DNA from: CAZASK01 sp964487845
Lineage (GTDB): Bacteria > Chlamydiota > Chlamydiia > Chlamydiales > FEN-1388
DNA length: 64,000 bases
Assembly: GCA_964487845.1 (NCBI GenBank)
Contig: CAZASK010000006.1
Span: 21,518-85,517, forward strand
Reading direction: 5' to 3'
Part shown: positions 7,252 to 15,710 of the stretch, piece by piece
How the letters are laid out: each line of letters starts with the position of its first letter
Position numbering within the stretch: position 1 is the first letter of the stretch
Position numbers and translations under genes: made by a program
Notes under the pieces: generated by a model
Told to the model about the DNA's origin: nothing
Database searches by the model: none
Seen by the model: the letters and a program-made list of their open reading frames with translations, nothing else

Positions 7252-8538
7252 ATGATTCAAAATAGTAATTTGCTTCCATTTCTTAAGACACCAGATTTGT
7301 TTGATCAACTCAAAGAACCTGGTGTTTTTGTAACAGTCGATCATTCTCAAGAAATAGCTGAATGGAAAATTATTCATCTTAACCCGTTTCAAAGGGTCAT
7401 ACGTACTGTTTTTGGCAACCTTGGGCCATACCGCAACACCATATCTTCGAATGTAGCATTTCACCTCAAAAAGGAATACGCACATCTTATCACCTTTGAT
7501 GAGGGGTGTAATCATGTGCACAAGATAATGCGCGTTATTCAGAAACTCCAACTTCTTGATAGCTCAGAAAATGAAAGAGAGGAAGATGTGAGCATGGAAG
7601 TGGTGGAGAGTATCGCTCCTGAAAATCCAGCACTCTTACAAAAAACGCAAGCGTTTGTCACAAAAAATAAAGAGCTATTGGTCGACATGGGGAAGCTTGG
7701 ACTCTCCTTTAAAATACGACCAAATGGATCCGATCGACTAGCTGTCCGGTCAACTACAGAAGGAGTCGCGATTTTAGGGAAAAAAATATTAGGGAAGGGA
7801 GGGTTTAAAAAAATAAAAACGGCTTATAATATTGACACAGGCAAGTTGTTTGCAAGAGCTATTACGACCATAAAATCTTCGAGAATGAATATCTTTGATC
7901 GCTGGTTGTATGAACGGATGGCGAGTAATGAACTTCATTTTCTTCAAAAGCTGCAGGGTGAATCCACCGTTATTCAATTACGCTCTCACTACACCTATAT
8001 CACCAATCTCGGATATGAAAAGCGAGTGATGCTTTTAGATTTAGCAGATGGTGATCTCTATTCATTACTAAAAATGAATATATCAGAAGAGCAAAGACTC
8101 GACATAGCGGACCAGCTTGTAGATGCCCTGGCGGCATTATCGCAAAAAAACATCTGGCATCGTGATATAAAGCCATTAAATTTTCTCTATTTTAAAGAAG
8201 GAGAAAGATATCGGGTCGTTGTAGCAGATTTTGGGCTGTCTGCCGTAGACCGTGATGTGATTGCTGAAAAATGCATTGCAGGGACTTATCAATATATGCC
8301 GCCGGAAAACTTTTGGTTTTTCCGTCTTACTAATGGAAAAAAAGGTGATGTCTACTCGATGGGACTTGTTTTATCAGAGTTCTTTTTTGATGGGCGTCTT
8401 CTCGATGGTGCTCCAGAGTTTATAGCAGATCTTATAAAGGAGATGACAAATAAAGACCCAGGGCTACGACCTACTGCAGAAGAGGTTCAGAATCGATTTA
8501 AAAAGGGATATGAAAAATACAAGGAAGAGATGATCTAA
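7252..8538 (+). CDS. Ser/Thr protein kinase-like protein with WNK-like lysine placement
   Basis: A 428-residue protein with an unrecognised N-terminal ~165 residues and a C-terminal eukaryotic-type kinase domain (~170-425). The glycine loop is GKGGFKK (181-187), the catalytic loop HRDIKPLN (303-310) is intact, DFG is at 326-328, and the activation end is GTYQYMPPENF. The usual beta-3 VAIK lysine is missing: the aligned stretch reads FARA (200-203). A lysine instead follows the Phe of the glycine loop, as in WNK kinases. The catalytic Asp, Asn and DFG Asp are present, so activity is plausible. No membrane segment is seen, suggesting a cytosolic or type III-secreted protein; secretion is inference. 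Its stop overlaps the convergent neighbour by four bases. Confidence 0.85.
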   Translation: MIQNSNLLPFLKTPDLFDQLKEPGVFVTVDHSQEIAEWKIIHLNPFQRVIRTVFGNLGPYRNTISSNVAFHLKKEYAHLITFDEGCNHVHKIMRVIQKLQLLDSSENEREEDVSMEVVESIAPENPALLQKTQAFVTKNKELLVDMGKLGLSFKIRPNGSDRLAVRSTTEGVAILGKKILGKGGFKKIKTAYNIDTGKLFARAITTIKSSRMNIFDRWLYERMASNELHFLQKLQGESTVIQLRSHYTYITNLGYEKRVMLLDLADGDLYSLLKMNISEEQRLDIADQLVDALAALSQKNIWHRDIKPLNFLYFKEGERYRVVVADFGLSAVDRDVIAEKCIAGTYQYMPPENFWFFRLTNGKKGDVYSMGLVLSEFFFDGRLLDGAPEFIADLIKEMTNKDPGLRPTAEEVQNRFKKGYEKYKEEMI

Positions 8539-9332
8539 TCGTCACCACATTGAATATGCAGACGTTTCAAGAGTTGTTTTACGTTTTGAATACGTTCTGC
8601 ATTTGTTTGCTGTAATCGCTCACGAATAGATTCTTGGAGAGGTGTTTTGATCGGCTTGTAAAAGGGGTCATATTCGAAATGAACAGCACTCAGAAGTGCT
8701 GTTCCATTACCTACAGAGCATTCGATAATAGCTGCGTGGTCATCTGTATGAGATGCGTCCAATGGAGAGTAGGTAGCTAATACTTTCGTACGTTCAGTCT
8801 TGTATGCATCTACAAAATAGCCCCCTCCATTATAAAAGAGGGTGCTCTGGGCAGAACAATGCGGTTGAAATAGATCCGTCCAGTGAATCGAAGCAGCAAG
8901 GGCGCCATTCATGCTATGGTAGTCATAGGTAGCTAAATGTGGTCCTTTGACTATCCCAGGGAAAAATGAAAGCTCTCGAGTTCCTTGGACTTCCAGTGCA
9001 GTCTCTCTAGCGAAATCAACAAATGCACCAGCATAATAGCTGCCTGCACATATGCCTAAAAAAGCACCTCCACTTTTCACATAAGAGATGATTTTCGCAT
9101 TGCCTGCTCCATTCAGCGCTTTCATGTAAGGGACGTCAGCTCCTCCTGGCATTACGAAGAGAGCGGCTTTCTCTCGCCAATCGCTACTTTTGATTTGATG
9201 AGCAAAAATGGGTTCAATGCAGTAATTTGAGTGAACACATTTCTTCAAAGTGGACGTGAAATGGCCAAAATAAGAAGAAGCGGTCCCTGGTCCGGCATAC
9301 AGATATATGATATTTCGGCGTGTCGATGGCAT
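8535..9332 (-). CDS. BPL_N domain protein (glutamine-amidotransferase-like)
   Basis: A 265-residue protein matching the N-terminal domain of eukaryotic biotin-protein ligases as a stand-alone protein. It begins NIIYLYAGPGTASSYFGHF, followed by VMPGGADVPYMKAL and the nucleophile-elbow motif GICAGSYYAG, where Cys sits in the class I glutamine amidotransferase position. The biotin ligase catalytic domain itself is absent, so calling it a biotin ligase would be wrong on this evidence. The biochemical role of the domain is unknown. I recall similar stand-alone proteins in Chlamydia annotated as biotin-protein ligase. It converges with and overlaps the kinase gene by four bases. Confidence 0.7.
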   Translation of the reverse strand: MPSTRRNIIYLYAGPGTASSYFGHFTSTLKKCVHSNYCIEPIFAHQIKSSDWREKAALFVMPGGADVPYMKALNGAGNAKIISYVKSGGAFLGICAGSYYAGAFVDFARETALEVQGTRELSFFPGIVKGPHLATYDYHSMNGALAASIHWTDLFQPHCSAQSTLFYNGGGYFVDAYKTERTKVLATYSPLDASHTDDHAAIIECSVGNGTALLSAVHFEYDPFYKPIKTPLQESIRERLQQTNAERIQNVKQLLKRLHIQCGDD

Positions 9333-9379
9333 ATACTTTCAAAAAAAGAAACTATTGTAGCAGAAAGTGCATAAAAGGA

Positions 9380-9415
9380 GAAATACAGACGGCGTTTTTA
9401 TACTGTCTGTATTTC
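9380..9415 (-). terminator. Hairpin terminator after 127-aa gene
   Basis: Perfect 11-bp arms GAAATACAGAC (9380-9390) and GTCTGTATTTC (9405-9415), starting 12 bases after the stop of the minus-strand gene ending at 9427. On that strand the stem is followed by CTCCTTTT, a weak T tract. Confidence 0.65.
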
Positions 9416-9426
9416 TGCTCGTAATT

Positions 9427-9810
9427 CTACAATGAAGAATAGAATTGAATAGTGCGCAGTCCTACTGTATTGAATAGCTGAGTCAGTGCGGCCACTCCAT
9501 GTTTTTCAGCATATGTGATGAGGTTGCTTTCACCGGAAGCTTTTCGGACAGCAAGAGTCGCCTTGTTAATCGCCTCTACTCGTGTGGATAGTTGTGCATT
9601 ACGGTATATAAATGCAATTTTTTCAAGTAGTGGAGTCTGAGCAACGGTGAGTATGAGTACACATTTTGGATGTTCGGTAGAAGATTTTAGCTGTAGAGGT
9701 ATTGGAGCAGTTCTCTCACAGAGAGTGCAAGTGGGCAGTTTTTTCTCATTTTCTGCTATTACATAGTCTTCAAAGAATAGGTCGGAAAGTATTTTGGTCA
9801 GGGCTCTCAT
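9427..9810 (-). CDS. Hypothetical protein with CxxC pair
   Basis: A 127-residue protein I do not recognise. It has a TCTLCERTAPIP stretch near residue 30 (a lone CxxC), a hydrophobic strand CVLILTVAQ and a basic, helical C-terminal half ending in FYSSL. There is no signal peptide or membrane helix. The ATG at 9810 is preceded by AGGAG eleven bases upstream; a TTG at 9858 would extend it by 16 residues but has no ribosome site. It follows the sodium:solute symporter gene on the same strand with an 85-base gap and is closed by a hairpin terminator. Confidence 0.55.
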   Translation of the reverse strand: MRALTKILSDLFFEDYVIAENEKKLPTCTLCERTAPIPLQLKSSTEHPKCVLILTVAQTPLLEKIAFIYRNAQLSTRVEAINKATLAVRKASGESNLITYAEKHGVAALTQLFNTVGLRTIQFYSSL

Positions 9811-9895
9811 TATATTATTTTCTCCTACGTGTGTTATCTTTGCAAAAACTATAGACAAAAGGAGTAGATTTTACACAGCAAAATAAGAAAAAACA

Positions 9896-11350
9896 TCACA
9901 CGTGCGATTCGTAGGTTCGAGATTTGCATGAGAGCTCAAGATAACAGGATGTAATAGCGTAGAAAATGAACGAAGCAATTGCACCGAAGGCAGCAGCAGC
10001 AAATAGGATATCTTCACTCAACTCTATACCTTGTGTTTTATAATAGAGAAGAAACCCTAGCCAAGCTACAGTGCCTCCTATCATCGAAGCCCATGCCGAT
10101 TGTACGCAAGCTCGCTTGTAAAAAAGAGCTGCTGTTGCAGGAACAAAAATCGATACAAAAAGTGTGGTTCCAGAGTGAACCATCATATTAAAAATAGACT
10201 GACCACTGAATGCAAGGGCAAGTGCAATGAGTGCCATCACAGCACTCACAGCCCGCAGCAGGCGCAGCTTGTGTAGTTCATTTTGTATAGGCCATACTTT
10301 CAACAATACGTTGTTCGTCACAAGAGTAGTCCCGGCGAGTAGGTAGCTGTCTGCTGTGCTCATGATCGCAGAAAAGAGACCGCATGCAAATAGGATAAAA
10401 GCAAAGGGTGAGAGAAATTCTTGTGCCAGAAGAGGGATGAGTTGCTCAGGATGTGTTAAGGAAGGATATATTTCACGGCCCGCAATGCCGATAACAAGAG
10501 GAATCATTCCCAATAGCAAGTAGGCACATGATCCAAAAATACCGCTATAACGCGCAATTTTTTCAGTGCGACTTGCCAAAAATCGCTGTATAAGATCTTG
10601 TCCCATGATAGCACCTAGTCCTGTCATGAATATACGTCCCATATAAGAAAGCGAGTTCGTCGACAAGAAATTTCCTGATTCTATATGTGTTTGAGGAAGG
10701 AGAGTTCTCAATTCTGTACAAAATGTATCCATGACTGCTTGCGAATCTGCAACTTGCTGAAAGCAGATAGGAAGAATAATAACTAACCCCAAGCTGAGTA
10801 GGCCAAATTGAATAAAGTCCGTGATAGTCACAGCCCACATGCCCCCAGAAATCGTGTAGGAGACAACGATAAGAGATCCAAGTAACACTCCTGTTTCGAG
10901 ACTTGCTCCAGATACAGTATGGAAGACATAGCCCATAGCGAGCATTTGTGACGCGAGTGTTCCTATATAAAATGGAAGTACAATCAATGTAGATATGCGT
11001 TCAAATGTAGGTCCATATGCTTTTGAGAGGAGATCCGATATGGTGAGTAAACGCAATCTTCTAAAGGGGGCCGCAAAAACAAGTCCTGCTATCAAAAGAG
11101 CAAGTGAGCAGCCAAATGGATCGGCAATAACGCCATAGAAGCCTTGTGAGTAGACAGTGCCTGATACACCCATCGATGAACCGGCTCCAAACCATGTGGC
11201 TACAACGGTTGGTAATGCTAAATAGAGAGGTAGTTTTCTTCCGGCAACGAGATAGTCTTCCATGGTATTTACTTTTCGGCTTGCAAAGTAGCCAATAGCT
11301 GCCATGAGCAAAAAATAGACCGTCACTCCGCAGACAAACAATGTGGTCAT
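9896..11350 (-). CDS. Sodium:solute symporter family transporter
   Basis: A 484-residue inner-membrane protein with about 13 hydrophobic helices. The N-terminus has GYFASRKVNTMEDYLVAGRK then LPTVVATWFGAGSSMGVSG, the SSF pattern in which the first LeuT-fold helix carries sodium-site Ala/Trp residues. The middle ISGGMWAVTITDFIQFGLL is the second SSF signature. PutP, PanF and SglT belong here, importing proline, pantothenate, sugars or other solutes with Na+. The substrate cannot be read from the sequence. A purine-rich GGGAGAGAGGA region directly precedes the ATG. It is probably co-transcribed with the 127-aa gene downstream. Confidence 0.85.
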   Translation of the reverse strand: MTTLFVCGVTVYFLLMAAIGYFASRKVNTMEDYLVAGRKLPLYLALPTVVATWFGAGSSMGVSGTVYSQGFYGVIADPFGCSLALLIAGLVFAAPFRRLRLLTISDLLSKAYGPTFERISTLIVLPFYIGTLASQMLAMGYVFHTVSGASLETGVLLGSLIVVSYTISGGMWAVTITDFIQFGLLSLGLVIILPICFQQVADSQAVMDTFCTELRTLLPQTHIESGNFLSTNSLSYMGRIFMTGLGAIMGQDLIQRFLASRTEKIARYSGIFGSCAYLLLGMIPLVIGIAGREIYPSLTHPEQLIPLLAQEFLSPFAFILFACGLFSAIMSTADSYLLAGTTLVTNNVLLKVWPIQNELHKLRLLRAVSAVMALIALALAFSGQSIFNMMVHSGTTLFVSIFVPATAALFYKRACVQSAWASMIGGTVAWLGFLLYYKTQGIELSEDILFAAAAFGAIASFIFYAITSCYLELSCKSRTYESHV

Positions 11351-11419
11351 TCCTCTCTCCCAATAAGATTTGGGAGAGATTTTAGCTTACTTGGTTTACG
11401 AGTGCAATGGTATTGTGTC

Positions 11420-12271
11420 TTATATGTGATGGTGTTCTTTTAGCAATTGCACTACTTTTTCAATTCTTTCTTTCCATGGAGGAAGATGAGAGTTTTCTTC
11501 ATACATACAATGTAATTGTTTGCTTTGAGTTTGAAGGGCACGTTCCAATGCAGTATGTCCGAACGAGTCTTTCACATCTACGGCGCCTAGCTCTAAGAGT
11601 GTTTGTACTGCATCAGCTCGTGCACAGAGAGCATTCCAATGAAGAGCTGTAAAATTCCATATTCCATCACATGTGCTATTGACAGGTATACCAGATCTCA
11701 CGAGTGAGGTAATGATCTTAGGGCAGGTGGCTACATGAAGCGCGGTTTCATATCGCTGAAGTTCACGCGTATTCCGCTGCCTAACATTGGCATTTTTTGT
11801 AAGCAAAAATTTGAGCATGGTCACATGACTTTCGCGTGATGCTATATACAGAGGTGTTTGATCGAAGTTGTCATATCCATTGATGTCGGCACCTTTTTCG
11901 AGCAAGGATGTAGCGATATACATACAGTTTTCTTTTACGGCTTTATGCAGTGGCTTGGTATCTTGCCGTAGTAAATCCTTGTTTACATCAAACCCATGTT
12001 CAGTCATCGATTCAATAAACGTGTCGAATATTTTTTTTATTTTCACGCATGTTTCTTCGTCATATTCGTCAGATGTAACATGGTTTTGTTCTATCTGTAT
12101 GGCTCTATGAAATGTTTCTACCCAGCCTAAATGGTTTGTTTTTTTCATCTCCTCTTCTTCAAAAATCGGTCTTGTATTGATAGGAGCTTGTGTCAAAGGA
12201 GCTAGTTCTGTTTCAAGTTGTTTGATTGTGTATAGGTCCATAGAAGTGTTGTTGCGATTTTCTATTTGCAT
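11420..12271 (-). CDS. Ankyrin-repeat protein
   Basis: A 283-residue protein with a ~100-residue N-terminal region and then roughly four to five ankyrin repeats: KPLHKAVKENCMYIATSLLE, QTPLYIASRESHVTMLKFLL, ETALHVATCPKIITSLVRSG, FTALHWNALCARADAVQTLL, and a last HTALERALQTQ. The TPLH/TALH turn and GADI/NANV loops are visible. Ankyrin proteins mediate protein binding and are frequent secreted effectors in amoeba-associated bacteria; that use here is inference, since no secretion signal is obvious. AGGAC lies five bases before the ATG at 12271. It ends in a His-rich EHHHI tail. Confidence 0.85.
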   Translation of the reverse strand: MQIENRNNTSMDLYTIKQLETELAPLTQAPINTRPIFEEEEMKKTNHLGWVETFHRAIQIEQNHVTSDEYDEETCVKIKKIFDTFIESMTEHGFDVNKDLLRQDTKPLHKAVKENCMYIATSLLEKGADINGYDNFDQTPLYIASRESHVTMLKFLLTKNANVRQRNTRELQRYETALHVATCPKIITSLVRSGIPVNSTCDGIWNFTALHWNALCARADAVQTLLELGAVDVKDSFGHTALERALQTQSKQLHCMYEENSHLPPWKERIEKVVQLLKEHHHI

Positions 12272-12467
12272 GTTTTGTCCTATTATTTTGTTGTAACATC
12301 ACCTCGACGCACTTTTTGAGGTCGTGGGGGGCTAAGTATGAAGACAGCAGACAATTTTTTCTATATCTGCCGATAAAAATCTATTCAGATCTTCTCTACA
12401 ACCTCCTGATAAGAAGTAGAACCAATAAGTATACTCATCTCCTCCGCTCAATCTCGCCTTCAAAGAT
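12272..12467. other. Intergenic stretch without a recognisable gene
   Basis: About 200 bases between two minus-strand genes. A small stem (ACCTC ... GAGGT near 12302-12325) is visible but has no T tract. The short frames here have neither ribosome sites nor recognisable products, and I see no RNA gene. Confidence 0.4.
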
Positions 12468-13562
12468 CTAGCCTCTTGAGATAACAATATCCTCAAAGGT
12501 GAGATCAAAATGTTGAACATGCAATCGTATCTTGGAATCTTTTCTTCCTAACACGAAAGATACAAATGTATTGACGGGCATTCGCAATGTGTTTATTTCA
12601 ATATCATCATTCATTGGAGAAATACTTAGAATTGCATCTCCAACTTTCAATTTTCCTGATTTTTGAGCGGGAGAATTTGGATGAATTTTTAGAATCTGTA
12701 TGGCTGGGGTTGCCTCCGAAACTTTGATTCCAATTCCATATACGTTAAAAAAATGCTGTCGCACAAAGGGAATAATCACATCCCATTTTTCTGGAGGGAG
12801 TACGTGAAGTTCATTTAAATAGATTTTTAATAGACTCTCAACGCCCTGATCTAACAGTTTAGCGTGCAGCTGCTGTGCTGATGGCAATTGCCTTCGATCA
12901 TCAAACTCGCCTTGCAGAATTAGCGTTGCTGCTCTTGTTGAATTCGTATGATAAAGAGGGGATCGTTCTGCCAAAGCCTCATGAGTATTTCCTCCCTCTT
13001 GAAAAATGCTGTTTTTAATTCCATCAAGGTACTCGGGAATTTCAGAGCAAAACGAGGATAAATCGTAAAATCCGCTCTCTAATATTTGAACTGAAACATC
13101 TTGTGAATGACTTGCTACCATTCCAGCCAATTGAGCTCCTCGACTGATTCCATAAATCCCTATTTTTGAAGAATCTATAAAATTAAACGTCTTGAAGTGA
13201 TTGATTACAGCAATGATTGCGTTTTGAGAACCAGGACCCCCAAAGTCTCGTTTACCCGCTGAATTTCCATATCCAGGAACAGATACAGATACTGCGACAA
13301 TTCCTTCTTTTGCAAAGCGCTCTAAATACCCATATTCTACAAGCTGTTTTCCTCCAAGGCTATTTTCTGGCGGTTGATATCCATGCAATAGAAAAACAAT
13401 CGGAAAAGGGCCATCTCCTGTTGGCTTCAGGCTAAAGAACTCTATTTCATTTTCTTTCTTCTCAGGATTAGGAATCACCCCTTTTTGAATATCTGCTACC
13501 ACAAAATTACTTAGAATAAGCGATAAGCAAAAAAATAGAACTCTCACACCTTTCATAGTCAT
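12468..13562 (-). CDS. Secreted alpha/beta hydrolase with C-terminal PDZ-like domain
   Basis: A 364-residue protein starting with a signal peptide (MTMKGVRVLFFCLSLILSN, likely cleaved after FVVA). The central region is a peptidase S9/dienelactone-type alpha/beta hydrolase: oxyanion-side FLLHGYQPP, SVSVPGYGNS, nucleophile elbow GISRG, acid region LILQGEFDDRR, and a His in NELHVLPPEKW. After the hydrolase, PAIQILKIHPNSPAQKSG and LKVGDAILSISP match a PDZ domain carboxylate-binding and turn pattern as in HtrA or C-terminal processing proteases. This combination suggests a periplasmic esterase or peptidase that docks on protein tails; substrate unknown. The start is uncertain among 13583 (TTG), 13562 and 13556. 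Confidence 0.7.
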   Translation of the reverse strand: MTMKGVRVLFFCLSLILSNFVVADIQKGVIPNPEKKENEIEFFSLKPTGDGPFPIVFLLHGYQPPENSLGGKQLVEYGYLERFAKEGIVAVSVSVPGYGNSAGKRDFGGPGSQNAIIAVINHFKTFNFIDSSKIGIYGISRGAQLAGMVASHSQDVSVQILESGFYDLSSFCSEIPEYLDGIKNSIFQEGGNTHEALAERSPLYHTNSTRAATLILQGEFDDRRQLPSAQQLHAKLLDQGVESLLKIYLNELHVLPPEKWDVIIPFVRQHFFNVYGIGIKVSEATPAIQILKIHPNSPAQKSGKLKVGDAILSISPMNDDIEINTLRMPVNTFVSFVLGRKDSKIRLHVQHFDLTFEDIVISRG

Positions 13563-13630
13563 CTCTGCCAAAAACTCCTTCAAAAACCATACACTAGTCT
13601 ATCTTTTAACGCTAGAGTTTACTTGATGTT

Positions 13631-13739
13631 TTTCTTGAAAATTACTACTGTTTTTAGTGATAGCCAAGAAATTAAGCAAGTCTTTATCAATGACGACTTG
13701 AAAACTTTCTTGAAAAATACTAATAAAATTAGTGATAAT
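13631..13739 (+). promoter_or_regulatory. Promoter with two 32-bp operator-like repeats for the AbiE locus
   Basis: Two direct repeats, 13631-13662 and 13706-13737, match at 26 of 32 positions and each contains an ACTA...TAGT dyad (ACTAAT-AAA-ATTAGT in the second). The second repeat also carries a good promoter: TTGAAA (13710-13715), 18-bp spacer, GATAAT (13734-13739), with the dyad inside the spacer. AbiEi antitoxins are known to repress their own promoter by binding inverted repeats, so these are likely AbiEi operators. Binding is inferred. Confidence 0.6.
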
Positions 13740-13759
13740 AAAGAAAAAGGACAAGTTGC

Positions 13760-14584
13760 ATGAAACTCGACGCTTTCTTCGCTCAACATCAGATATTTAC
13801 GGTAAATGACCTTATTGCTTGGTTATCTAAAGAAGCTGGTTATGCTGTCAACTACTCGACCTTACATAACTCTTTAGGCTACCATCAAAAACAGGGTCAT
13901 ATCCTTCGCATTCGTCGAGGCTTGTATTATTCTATTCCTAAGGGAATGATTGCAAACTCTTATCCTGTTGATCCTTTTTTGGTAACGAGCAAGATGGCGG
14001 AGGATGCAATATTGGGCTATCGAACAGCTCTTGACTTGCATGGAAAATTGCATAGCACTTCTAGCAAATTTATCTACATCTCAAAAAAACGGGTAATGGC
14101 TCCTTTCGTTTTTAAAGACATTGAATATCAGGCTGTTTCAATTCCAACAGCATTGAAAATCAACAATAATGAGCAATTTGGAACCCAATCAGTCGATCGA
14201 CTAGGTCAAAGTATATTAGTAACTACTTTTGAACGTACATTGGTTGATGTTTTAGACCGCCCGCATTTATGCGGGTCTTGGGAAGAAATTTGGCGTTCTC
14301 TTGAGAGCATTGAATATCTCGATCTGGATCAGGTATTGAAGTATGTCCTTCTTTTGGACAATGCGACCACCATTTCTAAACTTGGGTTTTTCTTAGAGGC
14401 TCATCGTGAAAGATTAATGATACCAGAAAGTTATCTCGAAAACCTTTGTAAATATCGCCCTCTGAAACCGCATTACTTAGAACGTAAACATACACAACCT
14501 CAAAAAATGATCTCAAAATGGAATCTAATTGTCCCTCTGAGCTTGATCAATCGTGAATGGGAAGAGCCTAATGGAAATATCTAA
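13760..14584 (+). CDS. AbiEi-family antitoxin / transcriptional repressor
   Basis: A 274-residue protein of the type IV toxin-antitoxin AbiEi family. The N-terminal winged helix-turn-helix is visible (FTVNDLIAWLSKEAGYAVNY, then HILRIRRGLYYSIPKG). A middle domain follows with DAILGYRTALDLHG and the family stretch SILVTTFERTLVDVLDRPH (AbiEi_3/4-like). AbiEi binds operator DNA and counters the nucleotidyltransferase toxin AbiEii without direct complex formation. The frame is intact, unlike its partner. It overlaps the toxin start by 14 bases, so translation is coupled. The ATG at 13760 lies just downstream of the operator-like promoter, with a GGA-type ribosome site. Confidence 0.8.
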   Translation: MKLDAFFAQHQIFTVNDLIAWLSKEAGYAVNYSTLHNSLGYHQKQGHILRIRRGLYYSIPKGMIANSYPVDPFLVTSKMAEDAILGYRTALDLHGKLHSTSSKFIYISKKRVMAPFVFKDIEYQAVSIPTALKINNNEQFGTQSVDRLGQSILVTTFERTLVDVLDRPHLCGSWEEIWRSLESIEYLDLDQVLKYVLLLDNATTISKLGFFLEAHRERLMIPESYLENLCKYRPLKPHYLERKHTQPQKMISKWNLIVPLSLINREWEEPNGNI

Positions 14585-15535
14585 GCAAGAATTATTGAGA
14601 GAAGCCCTAGAGACGGGATTTCGTCCTGAAATTATGGAAAAGGTTTGGCATCTGATGGCCATTCTCGATGGTATTAGCGTACATCCCTTTTTAAAGGAAC
14701 GATTGGTGTTAAAGGGAGGTACAGCTTTAAACCTGTTTTTCTTTGACCTTCCTTGATTATCTGTGGATATTGACCTGAACTACATTGGGAAAATTGATCG
14801 ACAAGAGATGCTCCTAGAGCGTCCAGAGGTGGAAAAGCTTTAGAGGCTGTATTTCATCGAGAGGCCCTGAGTATTCGGCGTATTCCTGAAAAACATGCAG
14901 GAGGAAAATGGCAGCTACGCTATGCAAGTGCGCTTGGAAGGAATGGCAATCTAGAAGTCGATCTGAATTACATGTTTAGATTGTCCTTGTACGGAATACA
15001 TAAGAAGTCTTCCCACAGCATTGGTACGAGAAAAACTAAAGAGATTCCACTGTTAGACATCCATGAGCTTGGGGCAGGTAAGCTTTCAGCTGTATTTGGT
15101 AGGCATGCTTCTCGTGATCTTTTTGATGCTCATCAACTACTCACGAAATGTTCTTTAGATATCGAGCAACTACGACTTGCATGTCTTGTATATGGAGCAA
15201 TGGGAACAAAATACTGGCGGCAGATATCGAGTAATGAGATTCACTTTGCAGAAAGCGAATTGAAGGAGCAGCTCATACCAGTGCTTAGAAAACGTGCATT
15301 TCGCAATGACGATTGGCTCAGCTGGACAAATCAATTGCTAGCAGATTGTAAAACTGCGTTAACGACTCTTTTTCCTTTAAGGGAACGTGAACGAGCTTTT
15401 CTACAAAGCTTATTTGAGCATGGAACAATAGATGGAGCACTGGCCACAGATGATCTCCACTTGATTGAGAAAATCAACAATCATCCTCTTTTACAGTGGA
15501 AAGCAAAGTTTGTTTTGGAAAACAGGCAAAAATAG
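14571..15535 (+). pseudogene. AbiEii-family nucleotidyltransferase toxin, disrupted
   Basis: The toxin partner of AbiEi, about 321 codons long before decay. The first 61 residues contain LKERLVLKGGTALNLFFFDL, the nucleotidyltransferase entry motif. A TGA at 14754-14756 stands where Arg (CGA) is expected before LSVDIDLNYIG, the catalytic DxD-type motif. A second lesion, loss of one A in the run 14833-14836, shifts the frame and then EALSIRRIPEKHAGGKWQ through to the C-terminal HASRDLFDAHQLL region continues to 15535. Two independent lesions make a functional toxin unlikely. GGGAAGAG four bases before the ATG at 14571 is a good ribosome site. Re-sequencing would exclude read errors. Confidence 0.75.
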
Positions 15536-15660
15536 AGGAAGGATAAGTTATAAAAAATCATGACGAATTGACAAAGAGACAAGTACAAGTACTGCCCTAT
15601 CTCCTCTCTTGTCTCACGTACGAAGAATCTGCTATGTCTTTCAGAAAACAACTGAGGTAC

Positions 15661-15706
15661 AAAATAAAAAACCGGAAACGCTTTCATTTCTGAAAATGTC
15701 TCCGGT
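15661..15706 (-). terminator. Rho-independent terminator of tRNA-Leu
   Basis: On the minus strand, just after the tRNA, ACCGGAGAC pairs with GTTTCCGGT (arms about 15698-15706 and 15671-15679, one mismatch) with additional pairing inside, followed by TTTTTATTTT. Stem plus T tract is a classic intrinsic terminator. Confidence 0.85.
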
Positions 15707-15710
15707 GAAT

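Noticed and set aside
8535..9332. Biotin-protein ligase
   Set aside because: Only the BPL_N amidotransferase-like domain is present; the GRGRxx biotin-ligase catalytic motif is absent.
12332..12520. 62-codon frame on the minus strand
   Set aside because: It overlaps the end of the hydrolase-PDZ gene in a different frame and has no family resemblance or ribosome site.
14972..15535. A separate 187-residue gene starting at 14972
   Set aside because: It continues in frame from upstream AbiEii sequence back to 14837 and has no ribosome site, so it is the 3' part of the broken toxin, not an independent gene.
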